Assembly: GCF_900636535.1 (NCBI RefSeq)
Contig: NZ_LR134289.1
Location: 1,984,001-2,048,000, forward strand
DNA from: Chryseobacterium gleum
Lineage (GTDB): Bacteria > Bacteroidota > Bacteroidia > Flavobacteriales > Weeksellaceae
Reading direction: 5' to 3'
DNA length: 64,000 nt
A program made the position numbers and the translations under genes. Every line of letters begins with the position of its first letter. Within the stretch, counting starts at the first letter, position 1. The notes beneath the pieces were generated by a model. The model made no database searches, was not told the DNA's origin, and saw only the letters and a list, made by a program, of their open reading frames with translations. Shown here in pieces: positions 1-8,106 of this stretch.

Positions 1-858
1 GTCCTGAGAAAAAGGAGTCTTCGCTTTTAGCTGAGCATTTCCGCTAAAGAAAGCATTCATGCTGAAATTATTATTCTTATAATTCAGATTCAGAGATCCT
101 GTTTCAAATAAAGTTCCGCCCGTGGCATTCACACTTCCATTGATCCCCCTTATTTTATTGTCTTTCAGAACAATATTAATGATTCCTCCCGTCCCCTGCG
201 CATCATATTTTGCTCCCGGACTGGAAACCACTTCAATACTTTTAATCTGACTCGCCGGAATGGAAGCCAGTGCATCTGCCAGACTATTTCCAAATATACT
301 GGACGGCTTTCCGTTAATCAAAAACCTGATATTGGCATTTCCCTGAAGTTCCACATTTCCATCTGCATCTACGGTTACCTGAGGGACTTTTCTCAGCACA
401 TCAATCGCTGCTCCATTCTGAGAAGTCACATCATTAGCAGCATTAAAAACAATTTTATCAACCTTATTTTCAATTACCGCTTTTTTACCAACGATCGTCA
501 CTCCTTCTATTGCCGTTTCTCCGTTTGTTAATGGAATATCACCCAGGGTAACTACCACATTATTGTCACCGAGCTGAATGTCTGCCGTTGTTTTATTTTT
601 ATATCCTGCATAAAAAACAGCTACTTTATAGGTTCCGGATGCAATATGATCCATAGAAAACTCTCCTTTTTCATTGGAAGTTGTCCCGTTGATTTCTTTA
701 TTATCCTGATTTAGGAGCCCGATACTGGCATGATCTATTGTTTTTCCTGTATTGGAATCTACAACTCTCCCACTTATTTTTCCCTGACCGGCTCCCTGTT
801 GTGCATTGATCATTAACGCTGAACACAGCATCGCTACTAAAATTGTTACTTGTTTCAC
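1..858 (-). CDS. TonB-dependent outer-membrane receptor, N-terminal 286 codons (cut by window edge)
   Basis: Reading the minus strand from a GTG at 858 gives a signal peptide ending in INAQQ. A CarboxypepD_reg-like beta-sandwich follows (GKISGRVVDSNTG to about residue 100), then a plug domain with the segments DVLRKVPQVTVDADG, LQGNANIRFLING and YDAQGTGGIINIVLK. The frame stays open to base 1, so the beta-barrel lies outside the window. Members of this family with the short IEVVSSPGAKYDAQGTGG plug belong to the outer-membrane beta-barrel family whose substrates are mostly unknown. They take up large or scarce nutrients with energy from TonB-ExbB-ExbD. The GTG start was chosen because it is the first start in frame before the signal peptide and no ATG lies upstream in frame. 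The substrate cannot be told from this part. Confidence 0.85.
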   Translation of the reverse strand, partial: MKQVTILVAMLCSALMINAQQGAGQGKISGRVVDSNTGKTIDHASIGLLNQDNKEINGTTSNEKGEFSMDHIASGTYKVAVFYAGYKNKTTADIQLGDNNVVVTLGDIPLTNGETAIEGVTIVGKKAVIENKVDKIVFNAANDVTSQNGAAIDVLRKVPQVTVDADGNVELQGNANIRFLINGKPSSIFGNSLADALASIPASQIKSIEVVSSPGAKYDAQGTGGIINIVLKDNKIRGINGSVNATGGTLFETGSLNLNYKNNNFSMNAFFSGNAQLKAKTPFSQD

Positions 859-949
859 AGTGATATTAGAATTAATACAGGACAAAGGTGAGAACCAATT
901 TGGTAGGAATTCTGAATTTTCAGTTAAATGACTTAAATACGATGATCGA

Positions 950-1068
950 GATTTCTACGGAATGACAAGGGGACGCATAATTGTTGGTGTATAAACGCTT
1001 ACTTACTCCAGACATAATATTAACCATTCTCCTAGTCTATCCACACCGCTTGTCATTCCGTAGGAATC
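950..1068. repeat. REPIN-like palindromic repeat, unit 1 of array
   Basis: A 119-bp unit begins with GATTTCTACGGAATGACAAG and ends with its near-perfect inverted complement CTTGTCATTCCGTAGGAATC. Each arm itself holds a small hairpin, ATTCC-loop-GGAAT, here with loop TAC or GTA. The interior, with TCCAGACATAATATTAACC, is shared with units 2 to 4. Two inverted small hairpins joined by about 80 bp is the architecture of a REPIN. Units recur at 164-168 bp with related 45-bp linkers. Confidence 0.9.
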
Positions 1069-1113
1069 CAGGCAAAGAAGCTTTTTCTCACAGAGAATGA
1101 TAATAAAAGGTTA

Positions 1114-1233
1114 GATTCCTACGGAATGACAAGGTCGACGCGTAAGTATTGGTGCATAGCTGACTACTTTCTCCAGACATAATATTAACCGTTCTCCTAG
1201 TCTAACCACTCAGTTTGTCATTCCGTAGGAATC
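1114..1233. repeat. REPIN-like palindromic repeat, unit 2
   Basis: This 120-bp copy starts exactly 164 bp after unit 1. The left arm is GATTCCTACGGAATGACAAG and the right arm is its inverse, ending at 1233. The linker after it (CGGACACAGAAGC...) is similar to the linkers after units 3 and 4, so the linker belongs to the repeating element. Confidence 0.9.
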
Positions 1234-1277
1234 CGGACACAGAAGCTTTTTTCATAATGCATGATAATAACAGCTTA

Positions 1278-1397
1278 GATTCCTGCGGAATGACAAGGTG
1301 GGCGCATAATTGTTGGTGTATAACCGCTTACTTACTCCAGACATAATATTAACCATTCTCCTAGACTATCCACACCGCTTGTCATTCCGTAGGAATC
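1278..1397. repeat. REPIN-like palindromic repeat, unit 3
   Basis: This 120-bp copy starts 164 bp after unit 2. Its left hairpin loop reads TGC instead of TAC while both stem halves (ATTCC and GGAAT) are kept, which suggests the stem structure is what is conserved. The 48-bp linker that follows (1398-1445) is almost identical to the linker after unit 4 (2001-2048). Confidence 0.9.
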
Positions 1398-1445
1398 CAT
1401 ACACAGAAAGCATTTAATAATAAATAATGATAAAATAACAGTTTA

Positions 1446-1449
1446 GATT
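1446..1449. other. Truncated repeat start at the GIY-YIG cassette edge
   Basis: At 1446, exactly 168 bp after the start of unit 3, the sequence reads AGTTTAGATT as at other unit starts. It then departs into the leader of the GIY-YIG gene. The array resumes at 1863-1881 with GATGATAATAATAGTTTA just before unit 4. The segment 1450 to about 1862 therefore sits in the array like an insertion at the first bases of a repeat unit. Confidence 0.6.
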
Positions 1450-1497
1450 ATTGCAACACCAGTAAGAATTTTTGTAACTTTTGTAAAACAAACACAA

Positions 1498-1818
1498 ATG
1501 ATTAAGTTTTCAAAAGGAAGCCATACCTACTATATCTATATTCTTACCAATAAAAGCAGAAAAGTACTTTATACTGGTGTTACAGGAAACCTCCACAGGA
1601 GATTGTATCAACACAAAACCAAGTTAAATCCCGGTAGCTTCACCGCAAGATATAATCTTGAATTTCTAATTTATTATGAAAAATATAATTGGATTCATCA
1701 TGCCATTGAAAGAGAAAAGGAAATTAAAAACTGGTCAAGAATTAAGAAACTTGAATTGATAAGGAGTACAAATCCTAATTTAGAATTTTTAAATTACTTG
1801 TTTGAGAATTGGCTTTGA
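1498..1818 (+). CDS. Stand-alone GIY-YIG family nuclease (URI/YhbQ type)
   Basis: This 106-residue protein is nearly all GIY-YIG domain. The GIY strand is YYIYILTN (residues 11-18), and the YIG strand is YTG (25-27) leading into GNLHRRLYQH with the catalytic arginine. The helix AIEREKEIKNW (69-79) carries the metal-binding glutamate, probably Glu73. Known domains of this fold cut DNA with one Tyr, Arg and Glu site. Single-domain versions are abundant in Bacteroidota, usually as lone genes of unknown role. The gene has no operon partner. It lies between REPIN-like units 3 and 4, and its own segment interrupts the repeat register. A promoter-like TAACTTTTG stands 25 bp upstream of the ATG. Function as a repair nuclease is possible, but a role in moving the surrounding repeats is suggested by position. 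That link is inference. Confidence 0.88.
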   Translation: MIKFSKGSHTYYIYILTNKSRKVLYTGVTGNLHRRLYQHKTKLNPGSFTARYNLEFLIYYEKYNWIHHAIEREKEIKNWSRIKKLELIRSTNPNLEFLNYLFENWL

Positions 1819-1880
1819 TATGAATATTTTTTTGCATTCTATACTTTTAATTGGATATAAATGATGATAATAATAGTTTA

Positions 1881-2000
1881 GATTCCTACGGAATGACAAG
1901 GTGGACGCTAAAGTATTGGCGTATAGCTGACTACTTTCTCCAGACATAATATCAATTATTCTCATAGCCTATCCACAACGCTTGTCATTCCGTAGGAATC
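1881..2000. repeat. REPIN-like palindromic repeat, unit 4
   Basis: A 120-bp copy directly downstream of the GIY-YIG gene, with both arms intact (GATTCCTACGGAATGACAAG at 1881 and its inverse ending at 2000). Its interior resembles unit 2 more than units 1 and 3 (TATAGCTGACTACTTTCTCC). Confidence 0.9.
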
Positions 2001-2048
2001 CGGACACAGAAAGCATTTAATAATAAATAATGATAAAATAATAGTTTA

Positions 2049-2076
2049 GATTCCTGCGGAATGATAAGGTGGGCGC
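2049..2076. repeat. Partial REPIN-like repeat, unit 5 (left arm only)
   Basis: The left arm (ATTCC-TGC-GGAAT, then GATAAGGTGGGCGC) recurs 168 bp after unit 4. It breaks off without a right arm. The rest of the gap to the next gene (2077-2255) shows no recognised element. Confidence 0.8.
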
Positions 2077-2255
2077 AAATAAGACACAAAAACTTAGCTC
2101 ACGGAACAACAAATTGAATGCCTGTGCAAGCCGATCTATTGCACAACTATTTCACCCAACTCCTACGCCCCTCATAATACTTTAACACCCATTATACCTA
2201 ATCCCCCAATAAATTTTCGTTCTTTTGCAAAAAGTTTTAATTTTTACCCAACCGC

Positions 2256-3398
2256 ATGTCTAAGTTTGATGAAATCCGGTATTTCTATGATCAGGAAGTG
2301 AATGAGAGATTACAGAGCATAGCCCGTGATCCCATGATGAAAGCACTGATGAATTTTACTTTTCCTGATACGGATGAGCAGGTATGGCTGGAGCAGTTCA
2401 AAAATGTTCATTCCATTAGTGATTTCCAGCATCAGTTTGTGGCGTTTGCTGTTCGGCAGATCCTTGCGAAAAGCTCTGACGGCTTAACGACTTCGGGTTT
2501 CGATAAGCTGGATAAAAACACCCCTTACCTTTTCATCTCCAACCACAGGGATATTGTTCTGGATACTTCACTGCTTAACCTGGTTTTGCTGGAAGGTGGT
2601 TATATTATGACCGCTTCGGCGATCGGGGATAATCTTGTCCGCAAGAAGTTTTTAAATGTACTTGCCAAGCTGAACCGCAACTTCCTGGTGCAAAGAGGCC
2701 TTCCTCTTCGTGAACAGCTCACCAGTTCACAGACAATGTCTGAATATATCAGGGAACAACTGTATAATAAAAACCGTTCCGTATGGATTGCCCAACGTGA
2801 AGGCCGTACCAAAGACGGTAACGATTCTACCCAGCAGGGTGTTTTGAAAATGCTGGCCATGGCAGCCGGTGACCAGTCCTTGACGGATTATTTTAAATCC
2901 TTAAAGATTGTACCGGTATCCATCTCCTATGAATATGATCCTACAGATTCCCTAAAGATGCCCCAACTGCTGGCACAACACAGGGATGAAGAATACATCA
3001 AGGGGAAAAACGAAGATTTCACCAATATCCTGAGCGGAATTCTGGGACAGAAAAAACGCATTCACCTTCATGCCGGTGATGTGCTTGATACGGAACTGGA
3101 TGAAATTGCAACTACCATCGACAACAAAAACAAGCAGCTACAGGCAATTGCCCAGGTGATTGACCGCTCCATCATCAGTAATTATAAGCTTTGGCCTACC
3201 AAGTACATCGCTTACGACCTCCTGCACAATACCAATACCTACGCTTCCGAATATACGGAACAGGAAAAACAATTATTTGTCCGCAGACTTGAAATGCGTA
3301 TTGATCCGTCGGATCCTGTTTCCAGGGAATATTTCCTGGCTATGTACGCCAATCCTCTGGCTAATAAACTAAAGACTGAAAAGGATTTTCAGGAATAA
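2256..3398 (+). CDS. 1-acyl-glycerol-3-phosphate acyltransferase-like protein
   Basis: The 380-residue protein has a PlsC-type acyltransferase core. A His-Asp motif appears in SNHRDIVLD near residues 95-103, and the phosphate-binding EGTRS-like block appears as QREGRTKDG near 180. These enzymes transfer a fatty acyl chain to glycerol phosphate backbones at the inner membrane. Compared with the usual 240-residue PlsC, this protein has extra N- and C-terminal alpha-helical regions, as in a Bacteroidota branch often annotated simply as glycerol acyltransferase. There is no obvious transmembrane helix. It is a single-gene unit, ended by a clear hairpin terminator 20 bp after the stop. The acceptor could be a lipid other than lysophosphatidic acid. 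Confidence 0.8.
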   Translation: MSKFDEIRYFYDQEVNERLQSIARDPMMKALMNFTFPDTDEQVWLEQFKNVHSISDFQHQFVAFAVRQILAKSSDGLTTSGFDKLDKNTPYLFISNHRDIVLDTSLLNLVLLEGGYIMTASAIGDNLVRKKFLNVLAKLNRNFLVQRGLPLREQLTSSQTMSEYIREQLYNKNRSVWIAQREGRTKDGNDSTQQGVLKMLAMAAGDQSLTDYFKSLKIVPVSISYEYDPTDSLKMPQLLAQHRDEEYIKGKNEDFTNILSGILGQKKRIHLHAGDVLDTELDEIATTIDNKNKQLQAIAQVIDRSIISNYKLWPTKYIAYDLLHNTNTYASEYTEQEKQLFVRRLEMRIDPSDPVSREYFLAMYANPLANKLKTEKDFQE

Positions 3399-3417
3399 CA
3401 TTTTAATAAGATACAAT

Positions 3418-3447
3418 AAAAACCACTGCATTGAGCGGTGGTTTTTT
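3418..3447 (+). terminator. Rho-independent terminator after the acyltransferase gene
   Basis: The stem CCACTGC/GCGGTGG with a 5-base loop is flanked by A5 on the left and T7 on the right. It can serve the plus-strand gene and also the convergent hydrolase gene ending at 3465. Confidence 0.85.
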
Positions 3448-3464
3448 TCTTAATCCGTCAGGTT

Positions 3465-4514
3465 TTATCTTGCCTGTGACATAGCATCTACTTCCATGAT
3501 CGCTTCTGCAAATGCTTCTGGAGCTTCCTGTGGTAAATTATGTCCGATTCCGCCTTTTAACGTATGGTGTGCATATTTGCCTGTAAACTTTGAGGCGTAA
3601 CTCTCTGGAGCAGGAAAGGCAGCTCCGTTGGCATCTCCTTCCAGGGTCACTGTCGGAACTGTGATAGATGGAGATTTTGCCAATTTGGCTTCAAGCGCAT
3701 CATATTGCTTTTCTCCTTTCGCCAATCCCAGACGCCAGCGGTAATTGTGGATCACGATGTCAACATGTTCAGGATTATTGAATGCTGCTGCAGAACGTTC
3801 ATAGGTCTGGTCATCAAATGCCCATTTTGGTGAGGCTGTTTTCCATATCAGTTTATTGAAAGCTAAAGTATTAGCTTTATACCCTTTATACCCTCTTTCA
3901 GTTGAAAAGTAATACTGATACCACCATAAAAATTCAGCATTCGGAGGCAGAGGTTTTTCGTTTGCCTTTGGGCTTCCAATCAAATATCCGCTTACGGCCA
4001 CCAGTCCGGAACAGCGCTCGGGCCACAATGCTGCCATAATATCCGCAGTTCTGGCACCCCAATCAAAGCCGCCAATGATGGCCTTGTCAATTTTAAGTGC
4101 ATCCATGAAAGCAATAATATCCAATGCCACAGCACTCTGCTGGCCATTACGTTTTGTATCAGGTGATATAAAAGTTGTTGTTCCGTACCCTCTTAAATAA
4201 GGTACCAGAACATGGTAGCCTTTTTCAGCAAGTATGGCAGAAGACTGTTCAAAACTATGGATGTCATACGGCCATCCGTGAAGAAGGATAACAGGTTTGC
4301 CATTTTGAGGTCCTGCTTCTGCATATCCAACATCCAACAGCCCGGCCCTGATTTTCTTTGTATTCTGAAAAGCTGATCTGACTGCTGTACTTTCCTTGTC
4401 TTTTTCACCAGTGGAAGGAGCCTGTGCTTTTAGTGATAATAATCCTGTCCCTATAAAAATGATCAGGGATAAAGCGGATCTTATTTTTTTACTGAAGTTC
4501 AATGTAGTATTCAT
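3465..4514 (-). CDS. Secreted alpha/beta-hydrolase, epoxide hydrolase / haloalkane dehalogenase type
   Basis: The 349-residue protein opens with a signal peptide (hydrophobic stretch about 14-30, ending LKAQA), so it is exported. The oxyanion motif HGWP is at 79-82. The nucleophile elbow is GGFDWG with aspartate 151, instead of the serine of esterases. The catalytic histidine is probably in GGIGHNLPQ near the C-terminus. An Asp nucleophile plus HGWP is the mark of soluble epoxide hydrolases and related dehalogenases, which open epoxides or C-halogen bonds through an alkyl-enzyme ester. It is divergent from an AraC regulator (start 4711) across a 196-bp gap, which suggests that regulator may control it. 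The natural substrate is unknown. Confidence 0.85.
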   Translation of the reverse strand: MNTTLNFSKKIRSALSLIIFIGTGLLSLKAQAPSTGEKDKESTAVRSAFQNTKKIRAGLLDVGYAEAGPQNGKPVILLHGWPYDIHSFEQSSAILAEKGYHVLVPYLRGYGTTTFISPDTKRNGQQSAVALDIIAFMDALKIDKAIIGGFDWGARTADIMAALWPERCSGLVAVSGYLIGSPKANEKPLPPNAEFLWWYQYYFSTERGYKGYKANTLAFNKLIWKTASPKWAFDDQTYERSAAAFNNPEHVDIVIHNYRWRLGLAKGEKQYDALEAKLAKSPSITVPTVTLEGDANGAAFPAPESYASKFTGKYAHHTLKGGIGHNLPQEAPEAFAEAIMEVDAMSQAR

Positions 4515-4710
4515 AATCGTGAGGTTTTATAATGGTAAAATTATGATAAAGCAGAACCGGAACTCAATACAAAAACTTTGAACAGGTCATATTAAGCGGT
4601 GAATCCAGATTTTCGGACGTTAAAGCAGACAGCAGAATAAGTAAATTACCTGAGCAACACATCAATCATCAACCATCAATCATCATTTATCACGTATCTT
4701 CGTAAAACAT

Positions 4711-5559
4711 ATGAAAAAAGCAATTCCTTCCCATCACAATCAACTGGAAAATTCAGCTGTCCTGTTGATGCCTTTATCCATATTCCATGAGAAACAGGCT
4801 GAAATTCACAGGGATGATCATTATATGTTTATTCTTCAGCAGAAAGGAGACTTTGTAATGGAAATAGATTTTAACAGGATAGATTTAAAAGGTCCTTCCT
4901 TATGTTTTGCCGGTCCAGGGCAAATTCACCAGTATATTCACCAGAGAGACAACGAAGGATGGTTTTTATTCATAGAAGCTGAACTTATTCCTGAATCTTA
5001 CCGTGAAATACTGGACCTCTGCCAATGGCTCCATCAGTCTTCAGCCGTTACGGAAAATGATATTATTTTTGACCTGCCTCCACTGTTTGAAAAAGCAGAA
5101 AAAGATCCTGCGCTACATCTTCCTTCCATCACAAGATCATTGGCTGAATCCGCAGTTGGGATCATTATTTCAAGAATTTCAAGAACAGAAACAGAAAATT
5201 TTCAATACCGGGGCCAAAGGTATTCGATTACAAGGCAGTTTAAAAAGCTGATCACAGAGCATTTCAGGACAACCAAACAGGTAAAGCAGTATGCAGATTT
5301 CCTGAATATTACTCCACTCTATCTGAATGAAGCCGTAAAAGATGTTACCGGATACCCTGCCAGCTTCTGGATACAGCAGAAAATTCTGTGGGAAGCCCGC
5401 CGTCTGTTGTATTACACCCATATAGATGTAAAGCAGATTGCCTTTGAGCTGGGATTTGATGATCCTGTTTATTTCTCACGGTTCTTTAAAAAAAGAACAG
5501 GAATGACCGCTTTACAGTTCAGAGCCGAAAACCATGATTTGTCCCATCATCACCGTTAA
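4711..5559 (+). CDS. AraC-family transcriptional regulator
   Basis: The 282-residue protein has an N-terminal cupin-like sensor (residues 1-150, with GPSLCFAGPGQIHQ) and a C-terminal pair of helix-turn-helix motifs (about 180-275). The second recognition region is VKQIAFELGFDDPVYFSRFFKKRTG, trimmed here to its key residues GFDD and YFSRFFK. It lies between a divergent hydrolase gene and a downstream flavin monooxygenase (82 bp away), both likely targets. Its sensor resembles that of the AraC protein at 15402 (both have PGQ[IV]HQ followed by GWF), so the two are paralogues. A weak promoter box, TATCTTCG, sits at 4695-4702, almost on the start codon. The effector is unknown. Confidence 0.9.
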   Translation: MKKAIPSHHNQLENSAVLLMPLSIFHEKQAEIHRDDHYMFILQQKGDFVMEIDFNRIDLKGPSLCFAGPGQIHQYIHQRDNEGWFLFIEAELIPESYREILDLCQWLHQSSAVTENDIIFDLPPLFEKAEKDPALHLPSITRSLAESAVGIIISRISRTETENFQYRGQRYSITRQFKKLITEHFRTTKQVKQYADFLNITPLYLNEAVKDVTGYPASFWIQQKILWEARRLLYYTHIDVKQIAFELGFDDPVYFSRFFKKRTGMTALQFRAENHDLSHHHR

Positions 5560-5640
5560 ATAGCTCTCGTATTCCCTGCCCCCAGGCTCTAATTTTGTCC
5601 CGTCAATTATAAGAAATAATAAAAAGATTGATCAACAATT

Positions 5641-6819
5641 ATGATGGTACAACAATTAAAAAACAAACGTATTGCTGTTATAGGAGCCGGACTGGGAGGA
5701 CTGTGCCTTGCTCAGGGATTAAAAAAGAATGGAATCCCATGCACCGTATTTGAAAAAGATGCTGCAGTAAACACCCGTTCACAAGGATACAGAATCAGGG
5801 TGAATGAGCCCGGCAGAAGGGCCTTAGAGGAATGCCTTCCCGGAAATCTGTACAGGCTGTTCCTTGCTACCTGCGCGGCAAGCTACAGCGGAATGAAGGT
5901 TTTAACAACAACTCTTGAAAGCTCTCAAAATCCTCTTGTAGAATCCTGGAGTGACGGAGTAAAAGAAATGCCTGATCTGAAACCCAACCGCCTGACATTG
6001 CGTGAAATTCTGCTTCAGGGCATACAGGACAATATCTGTTTTGGAAAAGAACTCACAGAGTGGCAGGAAACAAAAACTGATGAAGTGGAACTTACATTTT
6101 CAGACGGCTCTATCTACACTGCAGATTTGGTAGTAGCTGCCGACGGAGTTCACTCCGGAATCGGAAAGGAATATTGCAGAGACAGAAAAATCAATACCGG
6201 GAATATTACGATCTATGGGAGAACTTTTCATTCTGAGGAAGCCCGGCACGCCATTGCCAAGGAATTACAGGAAGGCACTTCAGTGATCATTGGTGACCGT
6301 TTTTCTTTAATTACAGATTTTATGTCTTTTGATTTTTCCCGAAAAGATCCGTCCTGGGATCTTCTCAGCCCGATCTCCGATTATTTTTACTGGGCATTTA
6401 TCGGCAATCCCAAAGTTTTTGGAATGGTAAAGTCTGATTTCTACAGCCATTCAACAGAAGATATTTTAAATGCTGTTCATAAAGTGACCCATCAGTGGCA
6501 TCCTAAGCTTAAGGCATTATTTCAGTACGCAGACAGGTCCTCCTTATCTGTCACTCCTATCCGGTCTTCTTTACAAAAGGAACCGTGGAAATCCGGAAAT
6601 ATTACCGCACTGGGGGACGCTGTTCATACGATGAGCCCTGCTGGAGGAGTGGGAGCCAATACAGCCTTTACAGATGCTGCTCTTCTGACCCGTTATCTGA
6701 TCCGCAAAAACAGTATTCCGGAAGCTGTTGGAGATTATGAAAAACAAATGGTCATGTATAGTAACCAGGCTATTGAAATGTCCCTGGAAGGTGGTGAAAT
6801 CCTGCATGGGAACCAATAG
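5641..6819 (+). CDS. FAD-dependent aromatic-type monooxygenase (PheA/TfdB, TetX-like)
   Basis: The 392-residue class A flavoprotein monooxygenase has the Rossmann GAGLGG motif at 15-20 and an acidic strand end at FEKD. The conserved DG segment AADGVHSGIG lies near 170, and the FAD-ribityl motif GDAVHTMSPAGGVGAN near 330. Such enzymes hydroxylate aromatic or polyketide substrates with NAD(P)H and O2. The branch also contains TetX, which inactivates tetracyclines. The sequence shows no signal peptide or membrane anchor. It follows the AraC gene in the same direction and may form a regulated unit with it. The substrate cannot be predicted, and a resistance role should not be assumed from the fold alone. 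Confidence 0.85.
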   Translation: MMVQQLKNKRIAVIGAGLGGLCLAQGLKKNGIPCTVFEKDAAVNTRSQGYRIRVNEPGRRALEECLPGNLYRLFLATCAASYSGMKVLTTTLESSQNPLVESWSDGVKEMPDLKPNRLTLREILLQGIQDNICFGKELTEWQETKTDEVELTFSDGSIYTADLVVAADGVHSGIGKEYCRDRKINTGNITIYGRTFHSEEARHAIAKELQEGTSVIIGDRFSLITDFMSFDFSRKDPSWDLLSPISDYFYWAFIGNPKVFGMVKSDFYSHSTEDILNAVHKVTHQWHPKLKALFQYADRSSLSVTPIRSSLQKEPWKSGNITALGDAVHTMSPAGGVGANTAFTDAALLTRYLIRKNSIPEAVGDYEKQMVMYSNQAIEMSLEGGEILHGNQ

Positions 6820-7045
6820 TGGTATTGGAAATAAAGAACCATTATAAAGCTGTTTGACTTTATGTCTGAGCTCAGGGTTTTGATTGGATAATGAGATAAA
6901 AAGTACCACATTTGATAAAAACATTATGAAATTCAAATTATTAAAAGTAAAATTGTTTATATTTAATTAGATAAAGGCAAAAATTTTCATGTTTTAAAAG
7001 GCAGGATAATTGCAGTGATCTACCCAACCACACAAAATAAGATTT

Positions 7046-8029
7046 ATGAATGTACAGTTAGATTCACACACTGAGACTGCAAAAAATGCTGCAGATATAT
7101 TTCGTTCAGATGTTTTGAACGGACTGCAGAGTACTCCTAAAAAATTATCTTCAAAATATTTTTACGATAAAACCGGTGATCATCTTTTTCAGAAAATAAT
7201 GGCTATGCCTGCTTATTATCTGACCCGTTGTGAACTGGATATTTTCAGGAATAAAACAGATGAACTTATAGAACTCCTTATTCCCGGAACTGAATCTTTT
7301 GACCTGATTGAATTAGGCGCAGGAGATGCAATGAAATCAACCTATCTGCTCGAAGGACTTATGAGCAAAGGGGTTGATTTTACCTATATGCCGATTGACA
7401 TTTCAGGAAATATCCTTTCGATACTTCATGAAAAACTGAGCAATCGTTTACCTGAAATGAAAATTACCTGTCTGGAAGGTGACTATTTTGAAATGCTCCA
7501 AAAAGCAGCTGCATTATCCAACCGGAGAAAAGTGGTTTTGTTCCTCGGAAGCAATATCGGGAATATGCCCCTGGAAGAAGCTGAAGATTTCTGTGTGCAT
7601 CTGAACAAAAGCCTGTCTTCCAAAGACCGTGTACTGGTAGGATTTGACCTGAAGAAAAATCCACATACTATTCTGAATGCCTATAATGATAAGGAAGGAA
7701 TTACCGCTGCTTTTAATCTTAATCTCCTGAGCCGTATCAACAATGAACTTGGCGGTAATTTTGATCTGAAACAATTTCAGCATTACCAGACTTATGCCCC
7801 CATCTCCGGAGCCTGCAGAAGTTTCCTTGTAAGCCTTATCAGCCAGCAGGTAACGATTGGCGATACGAGAATTTCATTTGAAGAAAATGAGCTTATTGAT
7901 ATGGAGATTTCACAGAAGTTCTCGCCTGAAAAGATCAGGGAGCTGGGTGAAAAATCGGGATTTTCCATAACCGGAGAGATCAGAGATTCTAAAAAATGGT
8001 TTGTAGATGTGATCTGGCAGGTACAATAA
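7046..8029 (+). CDS. egtD: L-histidine N-alpha-methyltransferase (ergothioneine biosynthesis EgtD)
   Basis: EgtD methylates the alpha-amine of histidine three times with S-adenosylmethionine to give hercynine, the first step to ergothioneine. The 327-residue protein has the family length. Visible landmarks are KYFYD (Tyr40, counterpart of the substrate-binding tyrosine), the SAM motif IELGAGDAMKS (88-98), and DIS (118-120). GSNIGN (168-173) ends in the histidine-binding asparagine. YNDKEGITAAFNLN (213-226) and Glu287-Ile-Ser289 recall the Glu282/Ser284 pair of mycobacterial EgtD. It is the first gene of a run with egtB (77 bp downstream) and an ABC transporter. The gap upstream (226 bp) likely holds the promoter, but no strong box was found. 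Confidence 0.93.
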   Translation: MNVQLDSHTETAKNAADIFRSDVLNGLQSTPKKLSSKYFYDKTGDHLFQKIMAMPAYYLTRCELDIFRNKTDELIELLIPGTESFDLIELGAGDAMKSTYLLEGLMSKGVDFTYMPIDISGNILSILHEKLSNRLPEMKITCLEGDYFEMLQKAAALSNRRKVVLFLGSNIGNMPLEEAEDFCVHLNKSLSSKDRVLVGFDLKKNPHTILNAYNDKEGITAAFNLNLLSRINNELGGNFDLKQFQHYQTYAPISGACRSFLVSLISQQVTIGDTRISFEENELIDMEISQKFSPEKIRELGEKSGFSITGEIRDSKKWFVDVIWQVQ

Positions 8030-8106
8030 AAAACTGTACAGCATCTGCAAAGTGAAAATAAATCATGTTTCTTTCATTTTAAACCAATCATCAAAAACTA
8101 AAAGAC

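Noticed and set aside
950..2076. CRISPR array
   Set aside because: Period of 164-168 bp, repeats are long palindromic units, the linkers are similar to each other instead of unique, and no cas genes are present.
5641..6819. tet(X) tetracycline-resistance gene
   Set aside because: The fold and FAD motifs fit the wider PheA/TfdB group, but I cannot see TetX-specific residues, so only the general family is claimed.
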